A DNA stretch of 38,513 nt from Hyphochytrium catenoides (Eukaryota > Sar > Hyphochytriomycetes > Hyphochytriales > Hyphochytriaceae): contig FLMG01003442.1 of assembly GCA_900088475.1 (NCBI GenBank), positions 5,202-43,714 on the forward strand, written 5' to 3'. The notes beneath the pieces were generated by a model. It had not been told where the DNA came from. It did not search any database and saw only the letters and a list, made by a program, of their open reading frames with translations. The position numbers and the translations under genes are program-made. This document shows, piece after piece, positions 13,308-23,800 of this stretch (within the stretch, counting starts at the first letter, position 1; each line of letters begins with the position of its first letter).

Positions 13308-13387
13308 TGACGAAGGTGGGATTCGAACCCACGCCCTTTCGGACCACAGCCTTAATGTGGCTCCTTAGACCGCTCGGACACTTCGCC
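13308..13387 (-). tRNA. tRNA-Leu, anticodon AAG
   Basis: Minus-strand cloverleaf of 80 nt including the discriminator A. The acceptor stem GGCGAAG (13387-13381) pairs with CTTCGTC (13315-13309), with one G-U. The D-arm/A-box shows GTGTCCGAGCGGTCTAAGG. The anticodon stem CCACA/TGTGG encloses the loop TTAAGGC, giving anticodon AAG (codon CUU). A type II variable arm (GTCCGAAAGGGC) and the T arm GTGGGTTCGAATCCCAC follow. No intron is seen. The internal A and B boxes serve as the Pol III promoter. The long variable arm and AAG anticodon make leucine the clear identity. Confidence 0.96.
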
Positions 13388-13535
13388 TTCTGACTGGAAA
13401 CGTTCAGTTTTCCCTTGATACATATTGCCTAGATTTATGCGTGAAGAGGAAAGGTCGTGACTTCGTACAGAGGAGATCGTCAATACCAAGTGTGGGGGAT
13501 CATCGCGAGTAAACGGATGATGGATCTTTATTTAT

Positions 13536-15441
13536 TCAAGGGCTTTGAGGTCGCCTTTGCTTCCGCCTTAGCTCGCGAAGCTCCCTTATCAGCACTGAGG
13601 TAAGACACAGAGCTGCGAGTAGGTCTCCGATTACAAACATGGCAAAAACTGGACCCCAATTGCATACTTGGCCAGCATCACTGTCTAGACTTCCGTCATT
13701 ATCACCGCTTCGGCAATGGGCAAGATATCCTACCAAGAACTGTGCTACTGCTGCCCCGATGCTACCCGTGCCATCTAGAATGCCAGTGACCGTTGACAAA
13801 GCCTTGGCATTGCCTACAATGACCTATGGTTAATAAGCTCTAGCAACCTTGCACAAGAACTACTACTACATACGCTACCTTTGAGGAGAGGATGAGTACC
13901 TAAATCGGCAGAGACGGTGGAACTAATTAGATTGGCCGGACCACCCATAAGCCCACCAACGAGAAGCAACATGAAGGCCAATGAAGTCCGGTTGGTGTCT
14001 CGTAGAAACCAGAACTGGAAGCTGTCGATGTGTTTGGTTAGACAGGTATCTTTACACACTTTAAAGCAGGATGGTGGCCTGACCTCGACAGGAGCATCAT
14101 TAGCACCACCACAGGTGCCCGCGCGCCTAGCCTATCAGAAATGTAGCCTCCAGCAAATCCCCCGAGAATCTGGCCAACATCATACAGCATCTGGTTGCCG
14201 ATAGAGGTGAGAACAACAGCTGCAACGCGAACGTGATCTCTGACCTTGCCACCTACCGAGAAAAAGTCCGCCTCACCATCCTTCATGTGGAAGTTGTTTT
14301 TGAGGTAGAATGGCAGCCAGAAAAACAAGGCGTAGTTTACTGCCTTGAGACTTGCGTAGGATAGGGAATACGGGATCACCTGAGGCAAAAATTTGTCTCT
14401 TAGAGCGTTTCCTTGGCATCAAGTGGATGAAATAAGTTCACGGCCTGTACCCCTGGAATCAGCCACGCTGACCAAAAGTCGATGGCAGGAGGGTCGCTCC
14501 CGGCCGAAGGAGATGGTCTTTCAGCTTCAAGCAGCTTATCCATTCCCTCTTCCACTTCAGATTGGTTGGCAAGACCAGCCTCCCTTGGTGTAGGAACGAG
14601 GAAAAAATAAAGCAGAGTCCCTTCTACAGCAACAACTATTCCAGCGATAACCATAGCGAGCATCCACCCCTCCGACGGGGGTACGATATAGAAGGTGATG
14701 GCCACCACAGCTGTGCCTGCAATGTTTCCAAGTGATGCGTTTCCTGCCCAGACGCCGAAGACAGCTGCAGTGGCGAATAAGCATAGGTATATACATAATA
14801 GCAGAAGCTGTGCGATAAAGAAGTTCTTCTGTACCTCCGCGGGTTGAAAAGGGAAACCAGTTGCCCCTGTTGTTCGAGCACGTTAGTCATCAACCAATCT
14901 CCTGGGAACCCTCTTTATGGTCGTACATTATGGCTATATTCGCTGGCCAACCGCATGATTGAATGAGCCCGTTCGTGGCCCATAGAGCTGCGTAGAAGCT
15001 CAATGCATGAATCTTAAGATATCCCCCAACTCCAAACAGAGCCACGATGGCGGCTGTCAGAAAGGTGCCAGCGGTCAGCACGTATCTCAGGTCGTAGCGG
15101 TCTCCTAGTATGCCACTGCAGGGGGATGAGATGGAGTGTCGGATTGAATCATAGTTACCCACAGAGGAACCTATGCGCTGCTGCTCATACCTAACGTATA
15201 ATCCGCCGGCATAGGTGAGGAGAAACAAGGTATCGAGAAAACCTTGCATCTCGGTCTGTTCATCGTGGTGGAAAATAGAAGATGTGAACCACTCTTCATC
15301 GTTCAGAACACCCTTAATTGCTGAGAACGTTTTGCGGCTAAGGTGGAAGCATACATAACTCCAGAAAGTTAGAGCGAACACAGCATACTTATTAGCTCCG
15401 TACTTCAGGCGGACCGATGTCAGGTCTGCCGATGTCTCCAT
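13536..15441 (-). CDS. SLC37-type sugar-phosphate/phosphate antiporter, 8 exons
   Basis: MFS carrier of the organophosphate:Pi antiporter family (GlpT-like; SLC37A1-4 in animals), probably exchanging glycerol-3-phosphate or glucose-6-phosphate for phosphate in an internal membrane. Model: complement join of 15191-15441, 14927-15115, 14835-14866, 14451-14764, 14257-14379, 14084-14190, 13879-14021 and 13536-13813. The product is 478 aa, with consistent phases. Family blocks: FHLSRKTFSAIKGVL, GILGDRYDLRYVLTAGTF, CGWPANIAIM, MGNWFPFSTRGAVFGVWAGNASLGNI (across the 32-nt exon 3), AWLIPGVIPYSL, DVGQILGGFAGGYISDRLG, MGGPANLISSTVSADLG, GNAKALSTVTGILDGTGSIGAA. Introns are 60-75 nt; the intron before exon 3 has a GACTAAC branch site. 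The start is the ATG at 15441; an upstream in-frame GTG at 15450 was rejected. Substrate is inferred from family only. Confidence 0.93.
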
Positions 15442-16323
15442 TTTCTCCACCAGGTTGACCTATGACCACCTAATTCTTCTTAGGTCGTATGATGGTTGTG
15501 ATGACAGTTGTAAATGGAACAGGCAACTCTTGAGGAGACGGCTTCATGCATTTCAATAGGGGAAAGATAACAAAATAGCCAGCCAGTCAGAGATATCTGA
15601 TCTCGTCTGAGGCCTGCACTTTCTTATGTTCAGAAACAGCCTTTCAACACTGCAAGAGCTTTCCCCAAGAAGCCTCTCACAAAAAAGACAAGGTGTTGTG
15701 ATGATCAAGAGTCAGGAGGTGTGAAGGGAAACGGGAAACCTAACTGAAGATAACGATTACTGCTGAGTGAACATTGTAGTTATCGTAAATGATTGAGGTC
15801 TGATTATCCCGGCAATGCGATTATCGTGGCAGTGTCTGGATTGCAAGGTTTGATACTCTACTTCCTACTCGTAGAGCTTCCTTTGTCTTGTGTTGGCTGT
15901 GTGGCTGGCTGGACTTGTGGACAAACAGGCGGCACTCAGTCTGATCCTTCTATCATCAGACAAACGTATGAGGTGAAGCTTATCGGCAGCAATCCTGCTA
16001 TGATAGCGTCCAAGACTTACTGCTTAGACCGCAGCGAGGGCCGTTAAGTGACGCGCTGTGCTTAACGCTTTGGTTTATTAGCAGGGCCAAAGCCTGTGCT
16101 CTGTAGTACGAAAGGAGGCAGGGCAGGAGGCAGCTCTTGGCTCCATTGCTTGGTGAGACTGCTTCCCTATGCCAAAGATGTCAGGATGCGGTAGATGTCA
16201 GGATTTACCTTGGCGGCGGCTACCTCATGTGTGGCTGCAACTACCTGCTTTTGGTTAACCTCGCCACTGATGTTCGTATCTGCCTTTCCGACGCTACAGG
16301 GAACCGCAATAACCAACATCACC
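15442..16323. other. Divergent spacer between SLC37-type and eIF4E genes
   Basis: About 880 bases with no recognisable gene; it must hold both divergent promoters. The frame of the eIF4E protein stays open upstream to an ATG at 16195, so a longer N-terminus cannot be excluded. No repeat or RNA gene seen. Confidence 0.5.
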
Positions 16324-17105
16324 ATGGCGCAGCAGTCAGAGAGACACCAGCTCAATACTCCTTGGAGCATATGGGAGCACAGGGAAGACCTTGGAATGAA
16401 GAACGATGGCCGGACGTATGAAAGTAATATGCATAAGCTTTGCGACTTCAGCACAATTGAAGAGTTCTGGGGCTACTGGAGTAATATTCCACAGCCGAGG
16501 TAGGGCCACAAAGTAAAACAGCTATCTGTTCACGAGCTCATAGGCGGACGTCTGTCAGTGTTATCTTCACAGACGGAAGTCAGGGAAAGAAAAAGTTCAA
16601 AGACAGAAGAGTAAACTCTTTCAGTGTTTTCAAGAAGGGAATAGCTCCCAAGTGGGAGGATCCTCAGAATAGTCGAGGTGGCCACTGGGTGCTCCGGAGA
16701 AGTGAGTACTTCTTGTTCTTTTGTCATACCCGTAGTCTGTTACTAACGTGACCTGTACTCAAGGGTTGAAGCCGGATGTTCTAGACAACATGTGGGAAAC
16801 ACTTGTTCTCGGAGCCATAGGAGAGACGATGGACCCTGGAGACAACATCACTGGGGTCAGAGTTGTGGACAAGCATGACGCCAAGGTATGGAACGAGAGA
16901 GTCCGAACTACATGGTTGTACGTTGCGACCCTAAAGCTCATTGGACCTACAGGGGAGTGGTAGTATACTGAAATTGGAAGTATGGTTCCGTAACTTCGAC
17001 GACGTTAGAGCTGCGGAAGAAATCAAGGAGCGAATGGTGACTTTTATCAAAGACACCACTGGAGAACACTTTGGCTCACAATTTATTAGGAAGGCAAACA
17101 AATAA
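16324..17105 (+). CDS. eIF4E-family cap-binding protein, 4 exons
   Basis: Translation initiation factor 4E fold. Exons 16324-16499, 16559-16701, 16764-16885 and 16953-17105 encode 197 aa with consistent phases (introns 59, 62, 67 nt). Intron 2 has a perfect TACTAAC branch site at 16741. Blocks: LNTPWSIW (Trp43 and Trp46 of the human numbering), FSTIEEFWGYWSNI (Trp73), FSVFKKGIAPKWEDPQN (Trp102, Glu103), GGHWVLR, WETLVLGAIGE and EVWFRNFDD. The human Trp56 position is Tyr (RTYESN), which departs from class I eIF4E. The phosphate-binding Arg157/Lys159/Lys162 region is not recognisable and carries an inserted Gly/Ser stretch after KHDAK. It could therefore be a 4EHP-like or class III-like variant. 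The start at 16324 has an ideal context (ACCATGG). Confidence 0.92.
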
Positions 17106-17387
17106 TCTAACATTCAACAGATGATGCGCCATGTGACAAGAGGTCTCTCTTCAATCACCTTATAAGAGAGGACAAGAAGATGATAGTAAGGGAGATACGA
17201 TGGGCCCGGTGGAGTGTTCAGAGCGACCATCGCTAGCATTCGAGGGGGGAACCTTTCACAAACATCAATAATAGACTACTCAGGTTTTGGTCAAAGTATT
17301 TGTTGAGTCAGGCAAGCTTCAGCAACAAAGGAGAATGTAGTAGGTAGATCAAACATGAACTCCATCACTAGGAGATAGTAATAGTAA

Positions 17388-17686
17388 TTATCCGTCAATC
17401 TTTGCAAGAGCAGCAGCTTCACGTCTAAGTTCTTTAACTACAGCTGCTAGGGCTTCAGGGTTGACTCCGCTTTCACAGAGGCTTACGAGGATTGCCAGAG
17501 ATTCCTTGTCCAATCCAGTATTCAATATTCTTGAGATCTCGTGTATAACTGAAATCGTAAGAGAGGGACAGAAAACAGCTCAGACATTCTGGCCCTCTAT
17601 CTTGGGACACAGAGCTATGCCTTACCTTCCATGGTATCCCGTGCCTCCTGCAAACTATCCTGCTTGACACCAGTGCTGGAACTCAT
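17388..17686 (-). CDS. MZT1: MOZART1 (mitotic-spindle organizing protein 1), 2 exons
   Basis: Small obligate partner of the gamma-tubulin complex; it binds GCP N-termini and helps recruit and activate the complex at microtubule-organizing centres. Exon 1 is 17626-17686 and exon 2 is 17388-17548, separated by a 77-nt intron (gtaagg...tttcag). The product is 73 aa, typical for the family. Conserved core: [20 protein letters not shown], then [19 protein letters not shown], matching animal and plant MZT1 almost end to end. Start ATG at 17686 (MSSSTG). It is convergent with the eIF4E gene. The reading frame also stays open upstream of this ATG and joins, through plausible splice sites, to the hypothetical gene at 17762-18338; see findings. 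Confidence 0.93.
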
Positions 17687-17761
17687 TTTGATCAATAAAA
17701 TAGCGTCCGTATAAACTCTTGCTGCGGGGTAGGTAGCGTTTGTGGGGATGAACTCTTCCTT

Positions 17762-18338
17762 CTGGGTAAGCCCCTGTTCACTAAGGCGCCGAGTATATGG
17801 CCCAGCCAGCCATTACCTTTGGTGTTAGTATCTGGTCAATAGGTTGGGTAGAAAAGTGCTTGTACAAGTCAATGTGGGTTGGAGGTTCCTTCTTCTGGTC
17901 AGAATAAGGGACGCCGTGAACCCGGGACGGAAGTGTGTGACAAGTGATAGAGACGAAAGCACTCTGAAAGCCCTCCCAACCACGGGCAAGTGATCCTCCT
18001 CCAGATCTCGACTTCATCATCAGCACAAATGAAAGCCTTCTTCAGTTTGTTCAAAGGTAAGGTGCAAGTTCAGACCTCATACAAGTACAAATAGCGCGCC
18101 ATAATTGGAAGCTGCGCGTTAACGGTACTGAATCTTGAAGCAGTTTTGAAGCTGTTGATGCAACCTGCTGCATCAGCGCAATTATTCTCATCGTAGAATC
18201 TGCCTTGCTGGAGTAGCAGCCTTCTTCATAAATAAAATCCAGATGATTGCCTATTGCCATTAGCTGCCTGATATCGTCCAGACCAGCATTCGCGCTGGGA
18301 TAATGTGTTCTGCCTTTCGACTTCTTGAGTCTAGCCAT
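17762..18338 (-). CDS. Hypothetical protein upstream of MZT1 (possible 5' exons)
   Basis: Not recognised. Two open segments can be joined in frame. Exon 1 is 18076-18338 (ATG at 18338 in a good context, MARLKKSKGRTHYPS...). Exon 2 is 17817-18039, reached over a 36-nt intron. Exon 1 encodes a helix-rich stretch (IIALMQQVASTASKLLQ); exon 2 is mixed, with HIDLYKHFSTQPIDQILTP. Exon 2 either continues to a stop at 17781, making a separate ~180-aa protein, or splices over a 55-nt intron (17762-17816) to 17761. The second choice reads in frame into the MZT1 ATG at 17686 and would give a 260-aa protein with MZT1 at its C-terminus. A neighbouring frame of exon 1 (LLLQQGRFYDENN...) is also protein-like, so the model is weak. 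Confidence 0.35.
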
Positions 18339-19071
18339 GATGAGCACGGACATCGCCGGGGTTTGTATGTCTACCACCACTAGGGTACTGGGGTTGACGG
18401 TTCCCACTCTACGCCTTTCACCTACATGGCAAAGTACGACGGATGACTTCTAATGGTTGTCTCTGCGTGGGACAAACCTCGGCCCTAGGGTGGGGTCCAG
18501 AATTTGAGATGGAACAGCTTCAGTCGGCTTGCCTCATTGTGAAGCAAGAAGAGCCTTTCACCTGCTATTGAATGACTAGTGATTGAACGACCATTAAATC
18601 TTGCGATTTAGACTGATTCTATAGCTATTAGGAAACTTCCAATCCAGGAAGTCAGCATAACTGCAAACGTCATTTTGATGGCGGGTCTATTGACATTCAA
18701 GAGAACCCTGGGAAAATTGAGCACTTATTGAGAAGAGGCATGACAGCCGTCTTCAAATTGGTCCTCAATCCATCCCACATCGACCGAGATTCCTTTAGGG
18801 CGCTCGATGAGTCAATCGAGAAATGAAACTCTTCCTATCCAAATCAATCTAGAGGCGGTCAGTTTTTGCTTGGTAAGGTTTGCTGGTAATCCTAATTCAC
18901 AACTGGTTGCCTTCTCTTCCTCCTCCTGCACCTGTCTGATTGCAACTCATTCAGCCCAGATAGTAAATTTTATCTCTTTAGACAAAAGAGTCCACCTCTA
19001 CCCACGTGGCTCGTTGCCATTTCGCCTTTTCCAAACGCAACCGCAAAAACAAATAGGGTCCACCCTTTGGG

Positions 19072-19389
19072 CCGTCATCATCGTGAGAAGGCTTCCTCGA
19101 CTCCGCAAAGGGGTCTCATGGAGACGATGTTGGGAACCCCAGTGTTGGCTTACGGGGACGCTCGGGTCAAGAGCATTGGAAAGGGAGAGCCCGGCGTCCC
19201 CGTAAAGTACTTCTTCACGAAGACCATAACAGTGTTTAGGGCTACTTTGGTAGCCTCCTATAGCAAAAACGTTACCGGGAGCCGTGCTCTCCCTTACCAG
19301 TACTCTTGACCCACGTACGCCAACACTGGTAGGTCCAACAACGTCTCCCTGGGACCTGCTGGCTCGAGGACGCTCTCTCACGAGGACGG
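19072..19389. repeat. Long imperfect inverted repeat (foldback, ~318 bp)
   Basis: The left arm (about 19072-19205) and the reverse complement of the right arm (about 19270-19389) share CCGTC, TCGTGAGA, TCCTCGA, GGAGACG, TGTTGG, CCAGTGTTGGC, GGGTCAAGAG and AAGGGAGAGC in the same order with small indels. The loop is about 64 nt. The arms are too long and too colinear for chance. It may be a MITE-like foldback element or the template of a hairpin RNA. No target-site duplication is evident. Confidence 0.8.
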
Positions 19390-19406
19390 AATATCCTCCC
19401 TCCTGT

Positions 19407-19468
19407 CGTTCGCGCAGCAGTGAAGCCTCAGGCGTTCGTGCGGCAGTGAAGCCTCAGGCGTTAGTGCG
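19407..19468. repeat. 26-nt tandem repeat, about 2.4 copies
   Basis: Units start at 19407, 19433 and 19459. The first two share CAGTGAAGCCTCAGG at their 3' end and CGTTCG at their 5' end; the third is partial (CGTTAGTGCG). It lies immediately outside the right end of the inverted repeat. Confidence 0.8.
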
Positions 19469-20088
19469 CAAGAAGCAGGCGAAAAAGAGGAAGGCAGGTG
19501 CTTCATCTCCTGCTGCCACTGGCCGTCTTGACTGGAGGGGGAGAAGACCCCCTCTACCGTTTTCCTCCCCATGAGCTTGTGTCGGTGTACTCTTCTACCT
19601 ATCACTCCTGGTGGGTCCTTAGCTACTACTGATCTACTACTGTTCTATGCTGGATTCCTTTGTCTCGTCTAACAAATCCTTGCTGTCGTCTACTTCGTTC
19701 CCTTTAAAATCATCATCCAATCCTGCCATTTCTCTGGGTAATACTGGCTACACTACCGCATAATCTACCTCTCGAGACGCCTTATCACTGTGAGATTTTG
19801 GCCACCTCCACCTTTTTAGTACGCCTGAAAAGCTTCCCACAACTAGGAACGCTTATTAACTGCAATGTGTTCGTCTACTTCGCTCTGGTGCCCTCATGCT
19901 GCTCTTATGCTTTCATTGAGTTCGAAAAATTCTGAATGATGCGGCCTGACTATTATAGTGACCTAGCGAGTGTATTATTGGTATCCGACCCGTCCATCCT
20001 GGTGCCGGTCGATCACGCCAAGGGCTGTTCTTGAACTTAGAACAGCAGCGGTAGCGAGTTCTCGCTTGTCAAGTTGGTTGCAACACTT

Positions 20089-20149
20089 NNNNNNNNNNNN
20101 NNNNNNNNNNNNNNNNNNNNNNNNNNNNNNNNNNNNNNNNNNNNNNNNN
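20089..20149. other. Assembly gap (61 Ns)
   Basis: Run of undetermined bases. Nothing can be said of its content or true length. It sits in the repeat-bearing spacer, which fits an assembly break. Confidence 1.
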
Positions 20150-20837
20150 CGTACTGACACATCGCAAACCATAGTCTGCCGCTCTCAAGAGCTCCAGCTA
20201 CTGTTCTTCCTCTTCATTGCGTTGCTTCCTCTTCCTCATCAGAGAGCTGATCGCCTGTCGCCCTTGGAAGTTCGTAGTACAACAGTCGTTACACTTTCCC
20301 AAATAGGCATGACCAGGACCAATACAGATTTCGTATACCAAGCCCTAGGACACATGTGTTTGGAATATCGAACCATTTGCTTTCCTATTTCTAATCGCTT
20401 CCAACAGCACAACACTCTCTAACAAAGTGCAACTGTCAAGCTGCGCGGGAGAAGAGCAGCAAGTGGCTTTATTGACGCTACCGCCCTATTATTGAAGACT
20501 GCTCCTCCTTCGCCATGGTGAAAGCACGCAGCGCCACATGTGGCCCAGGCTATAGGCTTACAAAGTGTAAATCTGATGCAGCGAGCATGGTGAACGAAGG
20601 TGGAGGATGAAGGTCTTACCAACTCTAAGGGACCTAGACTCGGCAGGAAAAGCTTCGTGATCGAGAGGATCGATAACATGCCCCGTGACGGAAACTTGAG
20701 GCCATACTTGGGTGCGGACTCGCAGCAGGCCTTCTAAGGTTCTATCGCCATCCGATGAAGAGAATTGTCGGGTAGTGGTGATAGTATCATGGAAGAATGA
20801 CACGAGACGATCAAGTTGGTGTGCTCTGACGGATAGG

Positions 20838-23800
20838 ATGGATGTCGGTTCGGCAAAGAAGCTCCTGAGGCTTGAGACGTCGGAAAGCTCCGGCGTCGCG
20901 GCTGATCAGTTGCCACTGCTTGAAACAGTGACAACTTCAGTCATCCCTATCGCTGCCCTTCCAGCACCATCTCCCGCTGGCGATCAGGACAACCTCACAC
21001 CCATCAAACCGATCAGACCCTCCCATTGGAATGTGCTTCAGAAGCTTGGGACACCAGGCTTGGCTTCTCTCGGTGAGCCAAGCACCACAGCTTCCGCCAC
21101 GCGCCCTCTTCCCTTACTATCAGCAGCCAGACTAAAATCCAAGCTAAAGCGTCTGCGGAAAAACCGCAAAGAGTCTCAGCGCTTTCTGATCCACCCCAAA
21201 TCTCCGTACAAGCTAGCATGGGATCTCTTCATTAGTCTTCTTATCCTATACAGCGTCCTGAGTGTGCCTTTCCGAATATCTTTCAACGTTGAGCCTCATG
21301 GTATGGACTTGGTATTGGATCGTGCAGTGGACGTCTTCTTCGGGATAGATATGGTAGTTGTTGTCTTCACTGCTTACTTGACCGATGATGACCGCCTGGT
21401 ACTAGACAGGCGGAAAATAGTCCTTCGCTATCTTAAGTCTTGGTTCCTGGTGGATCTAATGTCCACGTTCCCAATGGACGTCTTTGTACAGGAAACTGAC
21501 GTCAACTCAGCCAATGCACTACGCATTATGAAGCTAATGAAGGCCCCGCGACTCTTAAAGGTGCTTCGGCTGCTGAGATTGCGTCGAGTAGCGCATAGCA
21601 TTAGCGACTTACCGATGGGAATGGGTCTGATCAACATGACCTCCCTATTTGCCAAGATTGTCTTCTTGGCCCATTTTCTTAGCTGTCTGTGGTTCTCGCT
21701 AGACACATCCAATCCTGACGCGCCTTCTTGGGTCAAGAGCTTCGACTATGCCAATGCAAGTTCCTCACAGCAGTACCTTGCCAGTCTATACTGGGTTATC
21801 TTCACTATGATGACGATTGGATACGGGAACATCCACGCCACCAACGATGCAGAGCGAGTTTTCTCCATATTTACCCAGTTCATTGGATCCGTTGCGTTCG
21901 GCTGGATTATCGCTACCGTGACCAGGATAGTGGAAGCGATGAATCCAAGAGCTACAAAGAGGAAATTTCAAGTGGATGCTCTCCGCTATCTGATGGAGGA
22001 GTACGGTGTCTCTCGAAGGCTTAAAAGACGCATTCTTCACCAGTTCCACAACCATCTCTCAAGGACATTAGAGTTCCCAGACTCGGAGTTTGTTGAGTCC
22101 ATGCATCAGCACATGCGTACATCACTGGTTACCCAGATGCACAAGAGTGTCATCGACGACATAAAACTCTTCCATCACCTTGACTCAAATCTAGTAGCCT
22201 TTCTTGCTGTTTTCCTGTGTCCAGTGCACCTGACTCCTGGCCGAAGTCTATTGGTCCCCGGGGACTATCCAGAGGAAGTCTATTTTATCGTGAAAGGTAC
22301 AGTGAAGTTTGGTTACGCAAGAAAGGATGGGACGGTGGTTTATGCCGGTGTGCTAAGCGACGGAGAGGATATCGCACTATGTGAAGCACTTCTCGATAAG
22401 CCATGCTTACGGTATTATAAGACTCTCTCTGCCTGTGAGGCCTACTCGCTGCAGAGGGAGAAGCTCTATGAAGCATTGCGACTTTATCCGAAGGGTGGAC
22501 TCCAAGAGTATGCAGAGCGCTGGGGTAAAACCTTGGATAGTTTGGCGCTTTGGTTGGACCATGGGAGTGACAAAGCTTGGACGCCTCACGTTCTCGTAAA
22601 AGGCGTCGTTCGGCCTTTGTCGGAGGTACGGAACCAGGTCGCTTACTTGGACTCAAATATGCCAAGGCGCTCTTCGATTATTCACGTCAGTGACACAGCC
22701 GACAAAACGGAAGAGGCGGCGGGCAAGAATAGCGGGGAAGGTAGTGATCAAAGTGAGGCAGAGTTATGGAAGCTCTATCTTATACACCCTCGCAGCGTGT
22801 TGAAGTTAAGGTGGGACATGGCGATGGGGGTGTTGACCATCTACAGTGTTATAGTTCTGCCTGTCAAGATCGCTTTTTCCAGAAATTTCACCGAGATGGA
22901 CTGGTTGCTCGACATCCTCCTTGACTTAACCTTCTTGCTGGATATGGTCCTCACAACGCGGACAGCAACTTACGAGACTGCTAGTGACACCCTGATGACG
23001 GACCCAAAGAAAATATTGAAGAACTACCTCGGAAGCTGGTTTCTCCTGGATTTCGTGGCCGCATTTCCTATAGACATGCTAGTTGAGGCTGCAGTAGATA
23101 CCCCCACAGCGGATCTCACGGGGTTAAAGCTTATTCGGGGTGTGAGGCTCTTCCGCTTGCTAAAAATGTTCCGTCTGTCCAGACTCAAGAGAAGCTTCAG
23201 ATACATCGACGAAATGATAGCCATCCATCCATCGCTGTTACGGTCTATCCAGCTGACCATCCAACTAATCTTTATCGCCCATACAATGGGTTGTCTTTGG
23301 GTCTTTGTTTCCAATATGTCTAGCCAAGACGGCACAAAAACCTGGTGGAACAGGGTTGGCATTGAGTCCAACGACACTCTATCGTTATACATCGGCAGCA
23401 TTTATTGGATCTTCACCACAATGACCACGGTAGGGTATGGAGATATATATCCAGTCTCTGAAGGCGAGTTTGTCTTTTGTATCATCTTCATGCTGTTTGG
23501 AGCGACCGTATTCGGTTATGTTATTGGTAGTGTCAGCAACCTCGTCTCCAACCTATTGGCGCCTGAGTCAGACCTTCTGACCCTGAAAAGGCTCACGATG
23601 GACTATCTTCAGAAGCAAGACGTGCCAAAGAAATTGGAAAAGGGAATCCGGCGCTACTATGACTATCTGGGTGCGTCCTCGATTCTGCAACCTAGCAACT
23701 CTACTTTGCGCAGTATACCCCGCAGCCTCCAGCAGGAGATTCTGATGCACGCCAATGAGGAGCTCTTTAAGAAGGTGGCCATCTTCCACTTGGCAGATCC

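Larger units (their letters stand above)
18339..20837. other. Gene-poor region with repeats and an assembly gap
   Basis: About 2.5 kb without a gene I can support. It contains a long imperfect inverted repeat (19072-19389), a 26-nt tandem repeat (19407-19468), a short perfect hairpin at 20024-20046 (stem GCTGTTCT/AGAACAGC) and a 61-base run of N at 20089-20149. The last 400 bases before 20838 must include the channel gene's promoter and 5' UTR. Open frames here, such as 18807-19205 (+), overlap the repeats and resemble nothing known. Confidence 0.55.

Noticed and set aside
18998-19381. Open frames on both strands inside the hairpin region
   Set aside because: Both lie in the inverted repeat; the sequences are repeat-derived and resemble no protein.
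20024-20046. Perfect 8-bp stem with 7-nt loop near the gap
   Set aside because: Too short and isolated to call an RNA gene or terminator in a eukaryote.
20712-20837. Longer N-terminus for the channel, and similarly 7314 for URB1, 9992 for the SLC18B1-like carrier and 15450 for the SLC37-type carrier
   Set aside because: These frames begin at GTG; the first ATG downstream is a better start in each case, barring an unseen 5' exon.
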